Assembly (NCBI GenBank): GCA_011525785.1
Contig: WYBT01000002.1
Span: 60,686-124,685, forward strand
Source of the DNA: Planctomycetaceae bacterium
Lineage (GTDB): Bacteria; Planctomycetota; UBA1135; GCA-002686595
Direction of reading: 5' to 3'
Length of the DNA: 64,000 bases
The translations under genes were made by a program, and so were the position numbers. Shown here in pieces: positions 32,843 to 41,502 of this stretch. The notes under the pieces are model-generated. The model had not been told where the DNA came from. It did no database searches and saw only the letters and a program-made list of their open reading frames with translations. How positions within the stretch are numbered: position 1 is the first letter of the stretch; each line of letters opens with the position of its first letter.

Positions 32843-34120
32843 TCAGCGCTGAAACGTCAACTGCGAGCCGAACGCCACGTAGCGCGCGCTGGCGCCGCGT
32901 GCGGCGTCCTCGAGCGGAGCGAGCAAGCTCTCGATCTCGCCGAGCGTGCGCAGCGGGATCGCGCAACGCGGATCTCGCTCGGGCTCGAAGGCAGTGAGTT
33001 CGACCCCGCGCCATTGGCCCGCAAGGCAGACTTGGACTCTCGTCGCGGGCATGTGGAGCTGGTCCGGGCAGCTCAGCTCGTCGCGCTCGAGCGCCTGGAC
33101 GATGCGCCACGCGTCCGAGATCGCGCGACGCACGACGTCTCGATCCAGCGTCGCGCGCAAGTAGCGTGAGTCGCGGCTTGTGCTGCTGTCCTCGCGAAAC
33201 ACGATCGAGCCATCGCTCCACAGCGCGATGCGAAGCTGCGCGAAGTACTCACTGGCGTAACCGTCGCCGTTCTCGACGTGGACCGAAAGCGACGACGGAC
33301 AAGCCTCGCTCTCCAACCGCCACAGCCCATCGCAGCACCCCCACTCCGCTTCCGCCGGCGGCGCTGCGTCTGGCGTGCACGATGCGGCGGCGAGCAACAG
33401 CACGGCGAGCAGGGTCGCTCCACGACGTTTCTGCGCAAGCCGCTCGCGCGCGATGCAGCCCAGGATCCCCGTGCCCGCGAGCCACACGCCGCGCACGGTG
33501 CCCGAGATCTTCGAGCGGCCGGCTTTGCGGCGCGCGTAGTCGACGGCGACCTCGGAGCAGGCAAGGCCGCGACTCGCGGCGCGGATCTGCATCTGCACCG
33601 TCCAGCCGAAAGTCGGCGCGTCCATCTCGAGGCGCTCGAGCGCGGTGCGCGAGATCGCGCGGAAGGGCCCGAGGTCGGTGAAGCGCACGCCCCACAGCCA
33701 CGACACCAGCCGCGACGCGAGCACGTTGCCGAAGCGCTGCGGGAAGGTCAGCGCGCCCCGCTCGCGCCGGCCGAGCGCGCGCGAACCGATCACCAGTTCG
33801 GCGCGGCGCTCGAGGATCGGCCGCACCAGGCGCTCCATCTGCTCGGGGTGGTCGCTGCCGTCGGCGTCCATGAACACGATCACGTCGACTTCGCTGACAG
33901 CGCGAATTCCGGCGAGGCACGCGCGTCCGTAGCCCCGCGCTGGCTCGTGCAGCACTTCGGCGCCGCCCGCGCGCGCGACCTCCGTGGTGTCGTCGCTCGA
34001 GCCGTTGTCGACCACCACCACGCGGTCCACCCAGCGCGGCACGCGCGCCAGCGCTCCGCCGAGCGCCGCGCCCTCGTTCAGCGCTGGAATCACCACAGCG
34101 ATGCGGGCGGCTTCGAGCAC
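32843..34120 (-). CDS. GT2 glycosyltransferase fused in frame to a lipoprotein-like domain
   Basis: One open frame of 425 codons. Residues ~1-228 are a GT2 enzyme of the polyprenyl-phosphate sugar transferase type (VVIPALNEGAALGGAL, RVVVVDNGSSDDTTEV, DVIVFMDADGSDHPEQMERL, GSRALGRRERGALTFPQRFG, RFTDLGPFRAI). After QKRRG comes a hydrophobic stretch ending in LLLAAASC (C248), which looks exactly like a lipoprotein signal. The remaining ~175 residues are a cysteine-containing unknown domain (GCCDGLWRLESEACPSSL). No ATG, GTG or TTG lies in frame just before the signal. It may be a true fusion with an internal membrane anchor, or two genes joined by a lost stop. The GTG at 34120 is the start; the next gene diverges 21 bases away. 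Confidence 0.8.
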   Translation of the reverse strand: MLEAARIAVVIPALNEGAALGGALARVPRWVDRVVVVDNGSSDDTTEVARAGGAEVLHEPARGYGRACLAGIRAVSEVDVIVFMDADGSDHPEQMERLVRPILERRAELVIGSRALGRRERGALTFPQRFGNVLASRLVSWLWGVRFTDLGPFRAISRTALERLEMDAPTFGWTVQMQIRAASRGLACSEVAVDYARRKAGRSKISGTVRGVWLAGTGILGCIARERLAQKRRGATLLAVLLLAAASCTPDAAPPAEAEWGCCDGLWRLESEACPSSLSVHVENGDGYASEYFAQLRIALWSDGSIVFREDSSTSRDSRYLRATLDRDVVRRAISDAWRIVQALERDELSCPDQLHMPATRVQVCLAGQWRGVELTAFEPERDPRCAIPLRTLGEIESLLAPLEDAARGASARYVAFGSQLTFQR

Positions 34121-34141
34121 GGCAGAGCTTACGCTCTCGCG

Positions 34142-35599
34142 GTGATCGTCGTGGTCTACACGCTGCTCGCGGGCTTGCTCGCGGTGTTCGGCCTGCACCG
34201 GGCCTGGTTGCTCGCGCGTTTCCGCTGGGACGAGCGCATACCGCTGCCGCCGTTCGATGCGTCGCGCGCGCCGAGCGTGACGGTGCAACTGCCGCTCTAC
34301 AACGAGCGCACGGTCGCCGCGCGCGCCATTCGCGCGCTCGGAGCGCTCGACTACCCGGCGGAGCAGTTCGAGCTCCAAGTGCTCGACGACTCCGACGACG
34401 AGACGCGCGCCATCGTCGACGCGGAAGTGGAGCGGCTGCGCGAGCACGGCGTGCGCGCCAGCGTCGTGCGCCGCGCCACGCGCGAGGGCTTCAAGGCCGG
34501 CGCGCTGGCGAGCGGCCTGGCGACCGCGAGCGGCGAGTTCATCGCGATTTTCGACGCCGATTTCGCTCCGCGGCGCGAGTTCCTCACGCAGCTCATGGGG
34601 GCCTTCGACGAGCCCGGCGTCGACCTCGTGCAAGCGCGTTGGGAGCACCTCAACCGCGAGCACAGCGCCTTCACGCGCGCGCAGGCCGTGCTGCTCGACG
34701 GGCACTTCGTCATCACGCACAAGGTCCGCGACGAGCAAGGCCTGTTCCTGCACTTCAACGGCACGGCGGGCGTGTGGCGGCGCAGCGCGATCGAGCGCGC
34801 GGGCGGCTGGCAGCACGACACGCTGACCGAGGACCTCGACCTCTCCTACCGCGCGCAGCTCGCCGGCTCGCGCCTGCGCTACGCCGCGCACGTCACGGCG
34901 CCGGCCGAGCTGCCCGAGCAGATCGCGGCCTTCAAATCGCAGCAGGCGCGCTGGGCGCGGGGCACGGTGCAGACCGCGCGCAAGCTCCTGCCGCGCATCT
35001 TGCGCGCGCGCATCGGCTGGCGTGTGAAGCTCGAGGCCGCGCTGCACTTTTTCTCTCACGCCGGGCACCCCATCGTGCTCGCGCTCATCGCGCTGTTCCC
35101 GTTCGCCGTCGGCGCCGCGCAGCAAGTGCGCTTGGGCTGGCTCGCCGTCGTGCTGGGGCTGTGCACGCCGGTCGTCGTGCTGTTCTACGAGCGCGCGCAA
35201 CGCGCCGTCGGCCGCCCCATCGGAGCGCGCGCACTCGACAGCCTGCTGGCGGTCGTGCTCGGACTCGGCTCGAGCTGGTGGCTTGCACTCGCAGCGCTGC
35301 GCGGGCTCGCCGGCGCCACTGGCGAGTTCGTGCGCACGCCCAAGCGCGGCGACGGACGCGCGCGCGGCTACGTCGCGAGCGTGCGCGAAGCGCCCGGCAT
35401 CGAGTTCGCGTGGTGCCTGTGGGCGCTGTTCGGCCTGTTGCGAGCCGTTCAAGCGGGCGCCTGGGCCGCGGCGGCTTTCGCCACGCTGTACGTCGCGGGC
35501 TTCGCGTGGGTCGGCTGGCTTTCGCTGCCGCGCGCTGTGGTCGAGCGCGCCGCGGGCGAGCCGGCGCCCGGCGCGACGCAGTCGCTCGGCGAGAGCTGA
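34142..35599 (+). CDS. Membrane GT2 glycosyltransferase (cellulose/mannan synthase-like)
   Basis: A 485-residue processive-type GT2 enzyme. One N-terminal membrane helix (~1-22) precedes the catalytic domain (~40-280), which has VQLPLYNERTVAARAIRAL, LQVLDDSDDETRAIVD, IAIFDADFAPRREFLTQLMG, TLTEDLDLSYRAQLAG and the QQARWARGTVQ product-binding motif. About four to five C-terminal helices (~300-465) follow. Close relatives make beta-mannan, glucomannan or glycolipids; the product here is unknown. The GTG at 34142 lies 21 bases from the divergent GT2 gene, so the two promoters must overlap or one gene is expressed from afar. Confidence 0.88.
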   Translation: MIVVVYTLLAGLLAVFGLHRAWLLARFRWDERIPLPPFDASRAPSVTVQLPLYNERTVAARAIRALGALDYPAEQFELQVLDDSDDETRAIVDAEVERLREHGVRASVVRRATREGFKAGALASGLATASGEFIAIFDADFAPRREFLTQLMGAFDEPGVDLVQARWEHLNREHSAFTRAQAVLLDGHFVITHKVRDEQGLFLHFNGTAGVWRRSAIERAGGWQHDTLTEDLDLSYRAQLAGSRLRYAAHVTAPAELPEQIAAFKSQQARWARGTVQTARKLLPRILRARIGWRVKLEAALHFFSHAGHPIVLALIALFPFAVGAAQQVRLGWLAVVLGLCTPVVVLFYERAQRAVGRPIGARALDSLLAVVLGLGSSWWLALAALRGLAGATGEFVRTPKRGDGRARGYVASVREAPGIEFAWCLWALFGLLRAVQAGAWAAAAFATLYVAGFAWVGWLSLPRAVVERAAGEPAPGATQSLGES

Positions 35600-35649
35600 C
35601 CCGCGCCTCGGTTGCGCCGCTGGGCGCCGCTGGTTCTACTCGCGCGCGC

Positions 35650-37170
35650 TTGAGCACCGCCGCGACGACGAGATTGAGCATGCACGGGCTCGTCAAGCGC
35701 TTCGGTGCGACGCTGGCGCTCGATGGAGTCGCGCTGGAGGCGCGCGCGGGCGAAGTGCTCGCGCTGGTCGGCGAGAACGGCGCGGGCAAGTCGACCTTGA
35801 TGAAGGTGCTCGCGGGCGCGCTCGAGCCCGATGCGGGCCGCATGGAGCTCGACGGCGCGCCCTACGCGCCCCGCTCGCCGCTCGAGGCGCGCGAACGCGG
35901 CGTGGCGATGATCCACCAGGAGCTCGCGCTCGCGCCGCACCTCTCGGTGGCTGAGAACGTGCTGCTGGGCGCAGAGCCGCAGCGAATCGGCCTCGTCGAT
36001 TGGCGGAGCCTGCACGAGCGCGCGCATGCGGCGCTGACGCAACTGGGCCGCGGCGAGCTCGACGTGCGCCGGCGCGTCGGCGACCTCGCGCCTGCGGAGC
36101 GCCAACTGGTCGAGATCGCGCGCGCGGTGGCCTTCGAAGCGCGCGTGGTGGTGCTCGACGAGCCGACCTCGAGCCTGGGACGCGAAGACGTCGCGCGCCT
36201 GGCGGAGCTGCTCGTGCGCCTGCGCGAGCGCGGGGCCGCGGTGATCTACATCTCGCACGTCATGGAGGAGATCTTCGCCTTCGCGCAGCGCTACTGCGTG
36301 CTGCGCGACGGGCGCTCGGTCGCCAGCGGCACGTGCGCCGACAGCTCGCCGCGCGAGCTAGTGGCGGCCATGGTCGGTCGCGAAGTGGCCCAGCTCACTC
36401 CTCGGCCCGCGCAACAAGGCGCAGCGCCCGCTGGCGAAGTGATCGCGCGCTTGAACTCGCTGCGCGGCCAACGACTGCCGCGCGAGGCCACGCTCGAACT
36501 GCGCCGCGGCGAAGTGCTGGGCATCGCAGGCCTCGTCGGCGCCGGCCGCACGGAGCTGTTGCGCGCGCTGATGGGCCTGGAGCGTGTCGTGTCGGGCGAG
36601 CTGCGCGTGCTCGAGCTCAGCGGAGCGCGCGCGCCGCACGAGCGCTGGGAGCAAGGCGTCGGCATGCTCAGCGAAGATCGCAAGAGCGAAGGGCTCGCGC
36701 TGGGCCTCTCGATCGCCGCGAACCTCGGCCTGCCGCACCTCGAGCGCTTCGCTCGCGCCGGCCGTTTCGATGCGGGCGCGCTCGAGCGCAGCGCGGCGGA
36801 GTGGATCGAGCGCGTGCGCGTGAAGTGCGCCGGGCCGCGCCAGCCGATCGGCGAGTTGTCGGGCGGCAACCAGCAGAAGGTCGCGCTCGCGCGCCTGCTC
36901 GCGGCGGACGTCGACATCGCACTGCTCGACGAGCCTACGCGCGGCGTCGACGTGGCCGCCAAGGCCGAGATCTACGCGCTCATCGATCGCTTCGCGCGCC
37001 GCGGCGAGCGCCAGCGCGCGGTGCTGGTCGTGTCGAGCTACCTCCCCGAGTTGCTCGGCCTGTGCGACAGGATCGCGGTGATGGAGCGCGGCGTGCTGCA
37101 CCCCGCGCGCGCCGCGGCCGAGCTCGATGAGCGCACGCTGCTCGCGCAAGCGACCGGAGGCGGCGCGTGA
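35650..37170 (+). CDS. RbsA-type sugar ABC transporter ATPase (two ATPase domains)
   Basis: A 506-residue fused double ATPase of carbohydrate importers. Domain 1 has GENGAGKST, MIHQELALAPHLSVAENVLL, LAPAERQLVEIARAVAF and VVLDEPTSSLG. Domain 2 has the usual degenerate Walker A (GLVGAGRTELLRALMGL), GMLSEDRKSEGLALGLSI, LSGGNQQKVALARLLAADV and ALLDEPTRGVDV. It pairs with the permease encoded 4 bases overlapping downstream; the likely binding protein is encoded at 29.5 kb. TTG at 35650 gives the usual family N-terminus (MSTAATTRLSMHGLVKRFG); ATG at 35680 is an alternative. Confidence 0.93.
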   Translation: MSTAATTRLSMHGLVKRFGATLALDGVALEARAGEVLALVGENGAGKSTLMKVLAGALEPDAGRMELDGAPYAPRSPLEARERGVAMIHQELALAPHLSVAENVLLGAEPQRIGLVDWRSLHERAHAALTQLGRGELDVRRRVGDLAPAERQLVEIARAVAFEARVVVLDEPTSSLGREDVARLAELLVRLRERGAAVIYISHVMEEIFAFAQRYCVLRDGRSVASGTCADSSPRELVAAMVGREVAQLTPRPAQQGAAPAGEVIARLNSLRGQRLPREATLELRRGEVLGIAGLVGAGRTELLRALMGLERVVSGELRVLELSGARAPHERWEQGVGMLSEDRKSEGLALGLSIAANLGLPHLERFARAGRFDAGALERSAAEWIERVRVKCAGPRQPIGELSGGNQQKVALARLLAADVDIALLDEPTRGVDVAAKAEIYALIDRFARRGERQRAVLVVSSYLPELLGLCDRIAVMERGVLHPARAAAELDERTLLAQATGGGA

Positions 37171-38270
37171 AGCAGCGCTGGCGCGAGGTGCTGCGCAAAC
37201 TCGGACCGGCGCTCGGTCTGGTCGCGGCGTGGCTGTTGTTCGCACTGCTCGCGGGACGGCCCTTCACGAGCTGGCCCAACCACCAGTTGATGCTGCTGCA
37301 GACCGCGGTGATCGGCACGGCGGCCGTCGGCGCGACCTGGATCATCGTGGCGGGCGGCATCGACCTGTCGGTGGGCTCGACGATCGCGCTGGGCACGGTC
37401 GTGACGGCGCTGCTGCTCAACGCCGGCTGGAGCGCGGGCGCAGCAGCCGTCGGCGGCATCGCGAGCGCCACGCTCGTCGGCTGGACCATCGGCGCGCTGG
37501 TGGTCGGCCAGCTCGGCCGCGTGCTCGCGCTCGGCGCGGGTGTCGCGCTCGGCGTGTGGATCGGACGCCAGCACGGCCCCGCGCTCGGAGTGGTGAGCGG
37601 CGTATCGCTCGCGGCGCTCTTGCGCTGGTTGCTCGAGCGCGCGATCGGCCCGCTCCCGCTCTCGCCCTTCATCGTCACGCTCGGGCTGTGGGGCGCGCTG
37701 CGCGGCCTCGCCAAGGGCCTGGGCGACAACCAGCCCGTCTACCCCGACGCCACCGGCTGGCTGCGGCGTGTGATGGTGCTCGCGCCCGAAGGCCCGTTCG
37801 CGATCGCACCGCCGGGCGTGTGTGTGTTCGCGCTGGTGGCGCTGGTCGCGGGCCTTGCGCTGAAGCACACCGTGCTCGGCCGCCACGCGGTCGCGATCGG
37901 CTCGAACGAGCAGACCGCGCGCCTGTGCGGCGTGCGCGTCGAGCGCGTGAAGCTGTGGGTCTACGCGCTCGGCCTCGCCTGCGCCGGCGTCGCGTCGGTG
38001 CTGCAGTTCGCGTACTTGTCGATGGGTGACCCCACCACGGCGCAGGGTTACGAGCTCAAGGTCATCGCCGCGGTCGTGATCGGCGGCGCGAGCCTCTCGG
38101 GCGGCCAGGGCTCGGTCGGCGGAGCGCTGATCGGCGCGCTGATCATGACCGTGGTCGACAACGGCTGCACCAAGCTCGGGCTCGACAACTGGGTGCAGGA
38201 GCTGATCACCGGCGCGATCATCGTCGCGGCGGTAGCGCTCGATCGGACGCGTTCGCGCGCGCAGAGCTGA
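37167..38270 (+). CDS. RbsC-type sugar ABC transporter permease
   Basis: A 367-residue inner-membrane permease with about eight to ten helices. The family signature GATWIIVAGGIDLSVGSTIA occurs near residue 60 and LKVIAAVVIGGASLSGGQGS near residue 295. A segment around residues 115-145 (LGRVLALGAGVALGVWIGRQ) seems longer than in RbsC. The GTG start overlaps the ATPase stop as GTGA. With the RbsB-like lipoprotein and RbsA-like ATPase it completes one importer, inferred to carry L-fucose. Confidence 0.92.
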   Translation: MKQRWREVLRKLGPALGLVAAWLLFALLAGRPFTSWPNHQLMLLQTAVIGTAAVGATWIIVAGGIDLSVGSTIALGTVVTALLLNAGWSAGAAAVGGIASATLVGWTIGALVVGQLGRVLALGAGVALGVWIGRQHGPALGVVSGVSLAALLRWLLERAIGPLPLSPFIVTLGLWGALRGLAKGLGDNQPVYPDATGWLRRVMVLAPEGPFAIAPPGVCVFALVALVAGLALKHTVLGRHAVAIGSNEQTARLCGVRVERVKLWVYALGLACAGVASVLQFAYLSMGDPTTAQGYELKVIAAVVIGGASLSGGQGSVGGALIGALIMTVVDNGCTKLGLDNWVQELITGAIIVAAVALDRTRSRAQS

Positions 38271-38317
38271 CGCGCCTCCTTGCGGTTCGCGCCACGAGCG
38301 AGTATCCACGGGAAACC

Positions 38318-40078
38318 TTGGCCAAGCGCTCCCCCACGCCGGCCGTGGCCGCCCCGCGCTCGCCGCGTTGGACGGTGGCCGCGCTCGCACTCCTCGCACC
38401 CGCTGCGTGGTACGCGTTCGCACCGCTCGAGCGAGCGGCGACACCGCGCGAGATCGGCGCAGCGTTCCGGCGCGCGCACGAACCCGCGCAGCGCGCGAGC
38501 TCGACCACCAAGGCGCTGTTCGTCGACGCGACGCGCGAGCTGGGCGTGCAGTTCCGCCACGACAGCGCGAGCTTCGGCCAGTTCCGACTGCCCGAGGAGA
38601 TGGGTCCGGGCCTGGGCTGGCTCGACTTCGACTCCGACGGCGACCTCGACCTGTTCGCAGCCGGCGGAGGCGCGCTGTTCGACGAGGGGCCGGCGCAGAG
38701 CTGCCGCCTGCTGCGCAACGACGGCGCGCGCTTCACCGACGTGAGCGACGAGGTCGGCGCAGCGGTGCGCGGACACGCGTACGGAGTGGCTGTCGCGGAT
38801 TGGGACGACGACGGCGATGAAGACCTGCTCGTGACGCGCCTGGGGCCGACCGTGCTCCTGCGCAACGACGGCGGGCGCTTCACCGACATCAGCGCGCAGA
38901 GCGGCGCGGCGCAGAGCGGCTTCGGCTCGAGCGCTGCGTTCTTCGACTTCGATCGCGACGGCCGGCTCGATCTCGTCGTCGGGCGCTACATGGACTGGAA
39001 GCCCGGCCTCGATCCGGAGTGCTTCGCGCCTTCGGGCGGGCGCGACTTCTGCGATCCGACGAAGTACGGCGTCTACGCGCAGACCGAGCTGTACCGCAAC
39101 CTCGGCGGCGAGCGCTTCGAGGACGTCACCGCGCGCGCCGGCGTCGCGCAGCGCGACAACCAGACGCTCGGCGTGCTGGCGAGCGACTTCGACGGCGACG
39201 GCTGGGTCGATGTGTACCTCGCGGAAGACTCGACGCCGGCCAAGCTGTGGCGCAACCGCGGCGACGGGACCTTCTCGGAGGACGCGCTCGCGGCGGGCTG
39301 CGCCTTCGACGGGCGCGGGCAAGCGATCGCCGGCATGGGCGTGGCGTGCGAGGACCTCGACAGCGACGGGCGCATGGACCTGCTCGTGAGCAACATCCGC
39401 GGGCAGAGCCACCTCGCGCTGCTCAACTCCGGCGGCCGCTTCCGCGACGCGAGCAGCAAACTGGGCGTCGCGCAGTGGTCGATGGGTCCCACCGGCTTCG
39501 GCTTGGTTCTGTTCGACGCCGACCTCGACGGCGAGCTCGACGGCTACGTCGCCAACGGCGCGGTCAGCTCGCCCGCGAACGCGGTCCCCGGCGCGAGTCC
39601 CTACGCCGAGCGCGATCAGTTCTTCGGCTGGCGCGAAGGGCGTTTCGTCGACCGCAGCGCCGAAGCGGGCGCGCTCGGAGATGGCGTCGGCAGGGGCGTC
39701 GCGCTGGCGGACTTCGACGAGGACGGCGACCTCGATCTGGCCGTGGCGAACAACGGCGGCGAGCTGCTCTTGCTGCGCAACGCACAGCAGGGCGGCGCGT
39801 GGCTCTCGATCGACGTGCGCACAGCCAAGGGCGCGCCAGCGATCGGCGCGCGCGTCGAGATCGTCGCCGCGGGCCGCACGCAGCGCCGCGAAGTGCGCCC
39901 GCAGTCGAGCTACCTCTCCAGCCACGATCCGCGCGCACACTTCGGCCTGGGCGCGGCGGCGCAGGTCGAAAGCGTGCTCGTCACGTGGCCCGACGGCGCG
40001 CGCTGGAGCGCCAGCGGCGTTCCCGCTCGCACGCGTTTGCGCGTCTCGCGCGACCAAGCGCAGGAGCAGCCCAAGTGA
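38318..40078 (+). CDS. CRTAC1-like FG-GAP/VCBS repeat protein with ASPIC/UnbV domain
   Basis: A 586-residue exported or membrane-anchored protein. One N-terminal hydrophobic segment (WTVAALALLAPAAWYAFAPL) is followed by a beta-propeller of FG-GAP/VCBS repeats with calcium-type loops: DFDSDGDLDLF, DWDDDGDEDLL, DFDRDGRLDLV, DFDGDGWVDVYL, DLDSDGRMDLL and DFDEDGDLDLA. The C-terminal ASPIC/UnbV domain (LSIDVRTAKGAPAIGARVEI, YLSSHDPRAHFGLG, VLVTWPDG) is complete. These proteins are abundant in planctomycetes and often adjoin TPR proteins, as here; the molecular role is unknown. The start is TTG, 47 bases after the permease stop, so it may share that transcript. Confidence 0.9.
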   Translation: MAKRSPTPAVAAPRSPRWTVAALALLAPAAWYAFAPLERAATPREIGAAFRRAHEPAQRASSTTKALFVDATRELGVQFRHDSASFGQFRLPEEMGPGLGWLDFDSDGDLDLFAAGGGALFDEGPAQSCRLLRNDGARFTDVSDEVGAAVRGHAYGVAVADWDDDGDEDLLVTRLGPTVLLRNDGGRFTDISAQSGAAQSGFGSSAAFFDFDRDGRLDLVVGRYMDWKPGLDPECFAPSGGRDFCDPTKYGVYAQTELYRNLGGERFEDVTARAGVAQRDNQTLGVLASDFDGDGWVDVYLAEDSTPAKLWRNRGDGTFSEDALAAGCAFDGRGQAIAGMGVACEDLDSDGRMDLLVSNIRGQSHLALLNSGGRFRDASSKLGVAQWSMGPTGFGLVLFDADLDGELDGYVANGAVSSPANAVPGASPYAERDQFFGWREGRFVDRSAEAGALGDGVGRGVALADFDEDGDLDLAVANNGGELLLLRNAQQGGAWLSIDVRTAKGAPAIGARVEIVAAGRTQRREVRPQSSYLSSHDPRAHFGLGAAAQVESVLVTWPDGARWSASGVPARTRLRVSRDQAQEQPK

Positions 40079-41502
40079 GCGCGCTCCTCACTTCGCGTTG
40101 GACCGCGATCGCCGTCGCGCTCGCGGCGCTCGCGCTCGCGGCCTGGGGGCACACGCGCCGCGGCCCGACCGCGGTGCAGCCCTTCGAGCCGCCCGAGTTG
40201 CGCGTCGAGCTCGACGAACTGGGGTCAGAGATCGCCCGCGTCGACGCCAAGGCGCTGCGCATCGCCTTCGAGCGCGCGGACCTGCCCGATCCGCCCGCGC
40301 TCGACGGCATCGACGCAGTCGTGCTGCGCAAGGCGCTCGCGGCGGCCTCACGCTGGTCGAGCGCGCGCGACGGCGACGCACTGGGCGAGCTGGGCACGGT
40401 GTGGCTCGCGCTCGAGCAGCACGCCGAGGCGAGCACATGCTTCGCGGCGGCGCTCGAGCTGGGGACGCAGCGCGAGCGTTGGTCGTACCTGCTCGGCGCC
40501 GTGTGTCAGCGCCTGCAGTGGAACGAGGCGGCGCTCAGCGCGCTCGAGCGCGCGCGGGCGCTGGACGGTCGCGTGGCGATCACCCACGCGCGCATCGGCG
40601 AGCTGCTCTTGTCGAGCGGACGCGCGCGCGAAGCCGTGGCGAGCTTCGACGCGGCGCTGAAGCTCGACGCGAAGCTCTCGATCGCCGCCACGGGCAAGGC
40701 GCGCACGCACCTCGAGCTGAACGAGCTGCCCGCAGCGCAAGCAGCGGCGCAAGCGGCCGTGCGCGCGCAGCCGCGCGACTTCGCGGCCCATCGCGTGCTC
40801 GCCGACGCGCTCGCGCGCGCGGGCCAGCAAGCGCAGGCGCAGACGCACGCGCAGCTAGCGCAGTCGTTGCCGAGCTATCAGGGCTGGGGGACGTTCGACC
40901 CGCGCTGGAAAGAAGCGATCGAGCGCAGCGGCGTGCTCAGCTTCGCAGCGGCTGAGATCAACTCGGCCCTCGGCGCCGGCGACTTCGCCTTCGCCCAGCG
41001 GCGACTGGAAGAGCTCGTCGCGCGCCGACCGCGCGACACCGGCGCGCTGACGCTGCTCGCGACGCTGTTCGCACAGCTCGGGCAGCACGACAAGGCGCGC
41101 TCCGGAATCGAACGAGCGCTCGCGCTGCGGCCGGAAGACGCGGGCCTGCACGTCTCGGCCGGCGACATCGCACTCGCCGCCAACGACGTTGCGCGCGCAC
41201 TCGCCGCCGCCACCGCAGCGCTGAAGCACGCGCCGCAGTCCAGCGACGCACTGGCGCTGCGAGGGCGAGCGCGCTTCCTGGCTGGCGAGCGCGACGCGGG
41301 TCTCGACGACCTGCGCGCGGTCCTCCGCGCGATGCCCGAAGATCTGCGCACGCGCGAGATGCTGCTCGAGATGCTGGATCTAGCGGGACGCAGCAGCGAA
41401 GCCCAGGCGCTGCTGGAAGAGTCCGCGCGAGTTCCGGCCGCGCGCGCCTGGGCGCAGGCCCAGCTCGAGCGCCGCAGATCCGCCAACGGAGAACGACGAT
41501 GA
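40075..41502 (+). CDS. TPR-repeat protein with N-terminal membrane anchor
   Basis: A 475-residue protein with one N-terminal hydrophobic segment (AIAVALAALALAAWGH) and Ala-rich helical repeats. Recognisable TPR units include GTVWLALEQHAEASTCFAAA, RIGELLLSSGRAREAVASFD, LLATLFAQLGQHDKARSGIE and ALRGRARFLAGERDAGLDDL. The GTG start overlaps the ASPIC/UnbV gene as GTGA, and its stop overlaps the cutC-like start as ATGA. The tight coupling suggests it acts with the repeat protein at the cell surface; function is unknown. Confidence 0.85.
   Translation: MSALLTSRWTAIAVALAALALAAWGHTRRGPTAVQPFEPPELRVELDELGSEIARVDAKALRIAFERADLPDPPALDGIDAVVLRKALAAASRWSSARDGDALGELGTVWLALEQHAEASTCFAAALELGTQRERWSYLLGAVCQRLQWNEAALSALERARALDGRVAITHARIGELLLSSGRAREAVASFDAALKLDAKLSIAATGKARTHLELNELPAAQAAAQAAVRAQPRDFAAHRVLADALARAGQQAQAQTHAQLAQSLPSYQGWGTFDPRWKEAIERSGVLSFAAAEINSALGAGDFAFAQRRLEELVARRPRDTGALTLLATLFAQLGQHDKARSGIERALALRPEDAGLHVSAGDIALAANDVARALAAATAALKHAPQSSDALALRGRARFLAGERDAGLDDLRAVLRAMPEDLRTREMLLEMLDLAGRSSEAQALLEESARVPAARAWAQAQLERRRSANGERR

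Noticed and set aside
35650..35680. The ATG at 35680 as the sole start of the RbsA-type gene
   Set aside because: It would cut into the usual N-terminal strand of the first ATPase domain; the TTG at 35650 gives the family length, although the ATG cannot be excluded.
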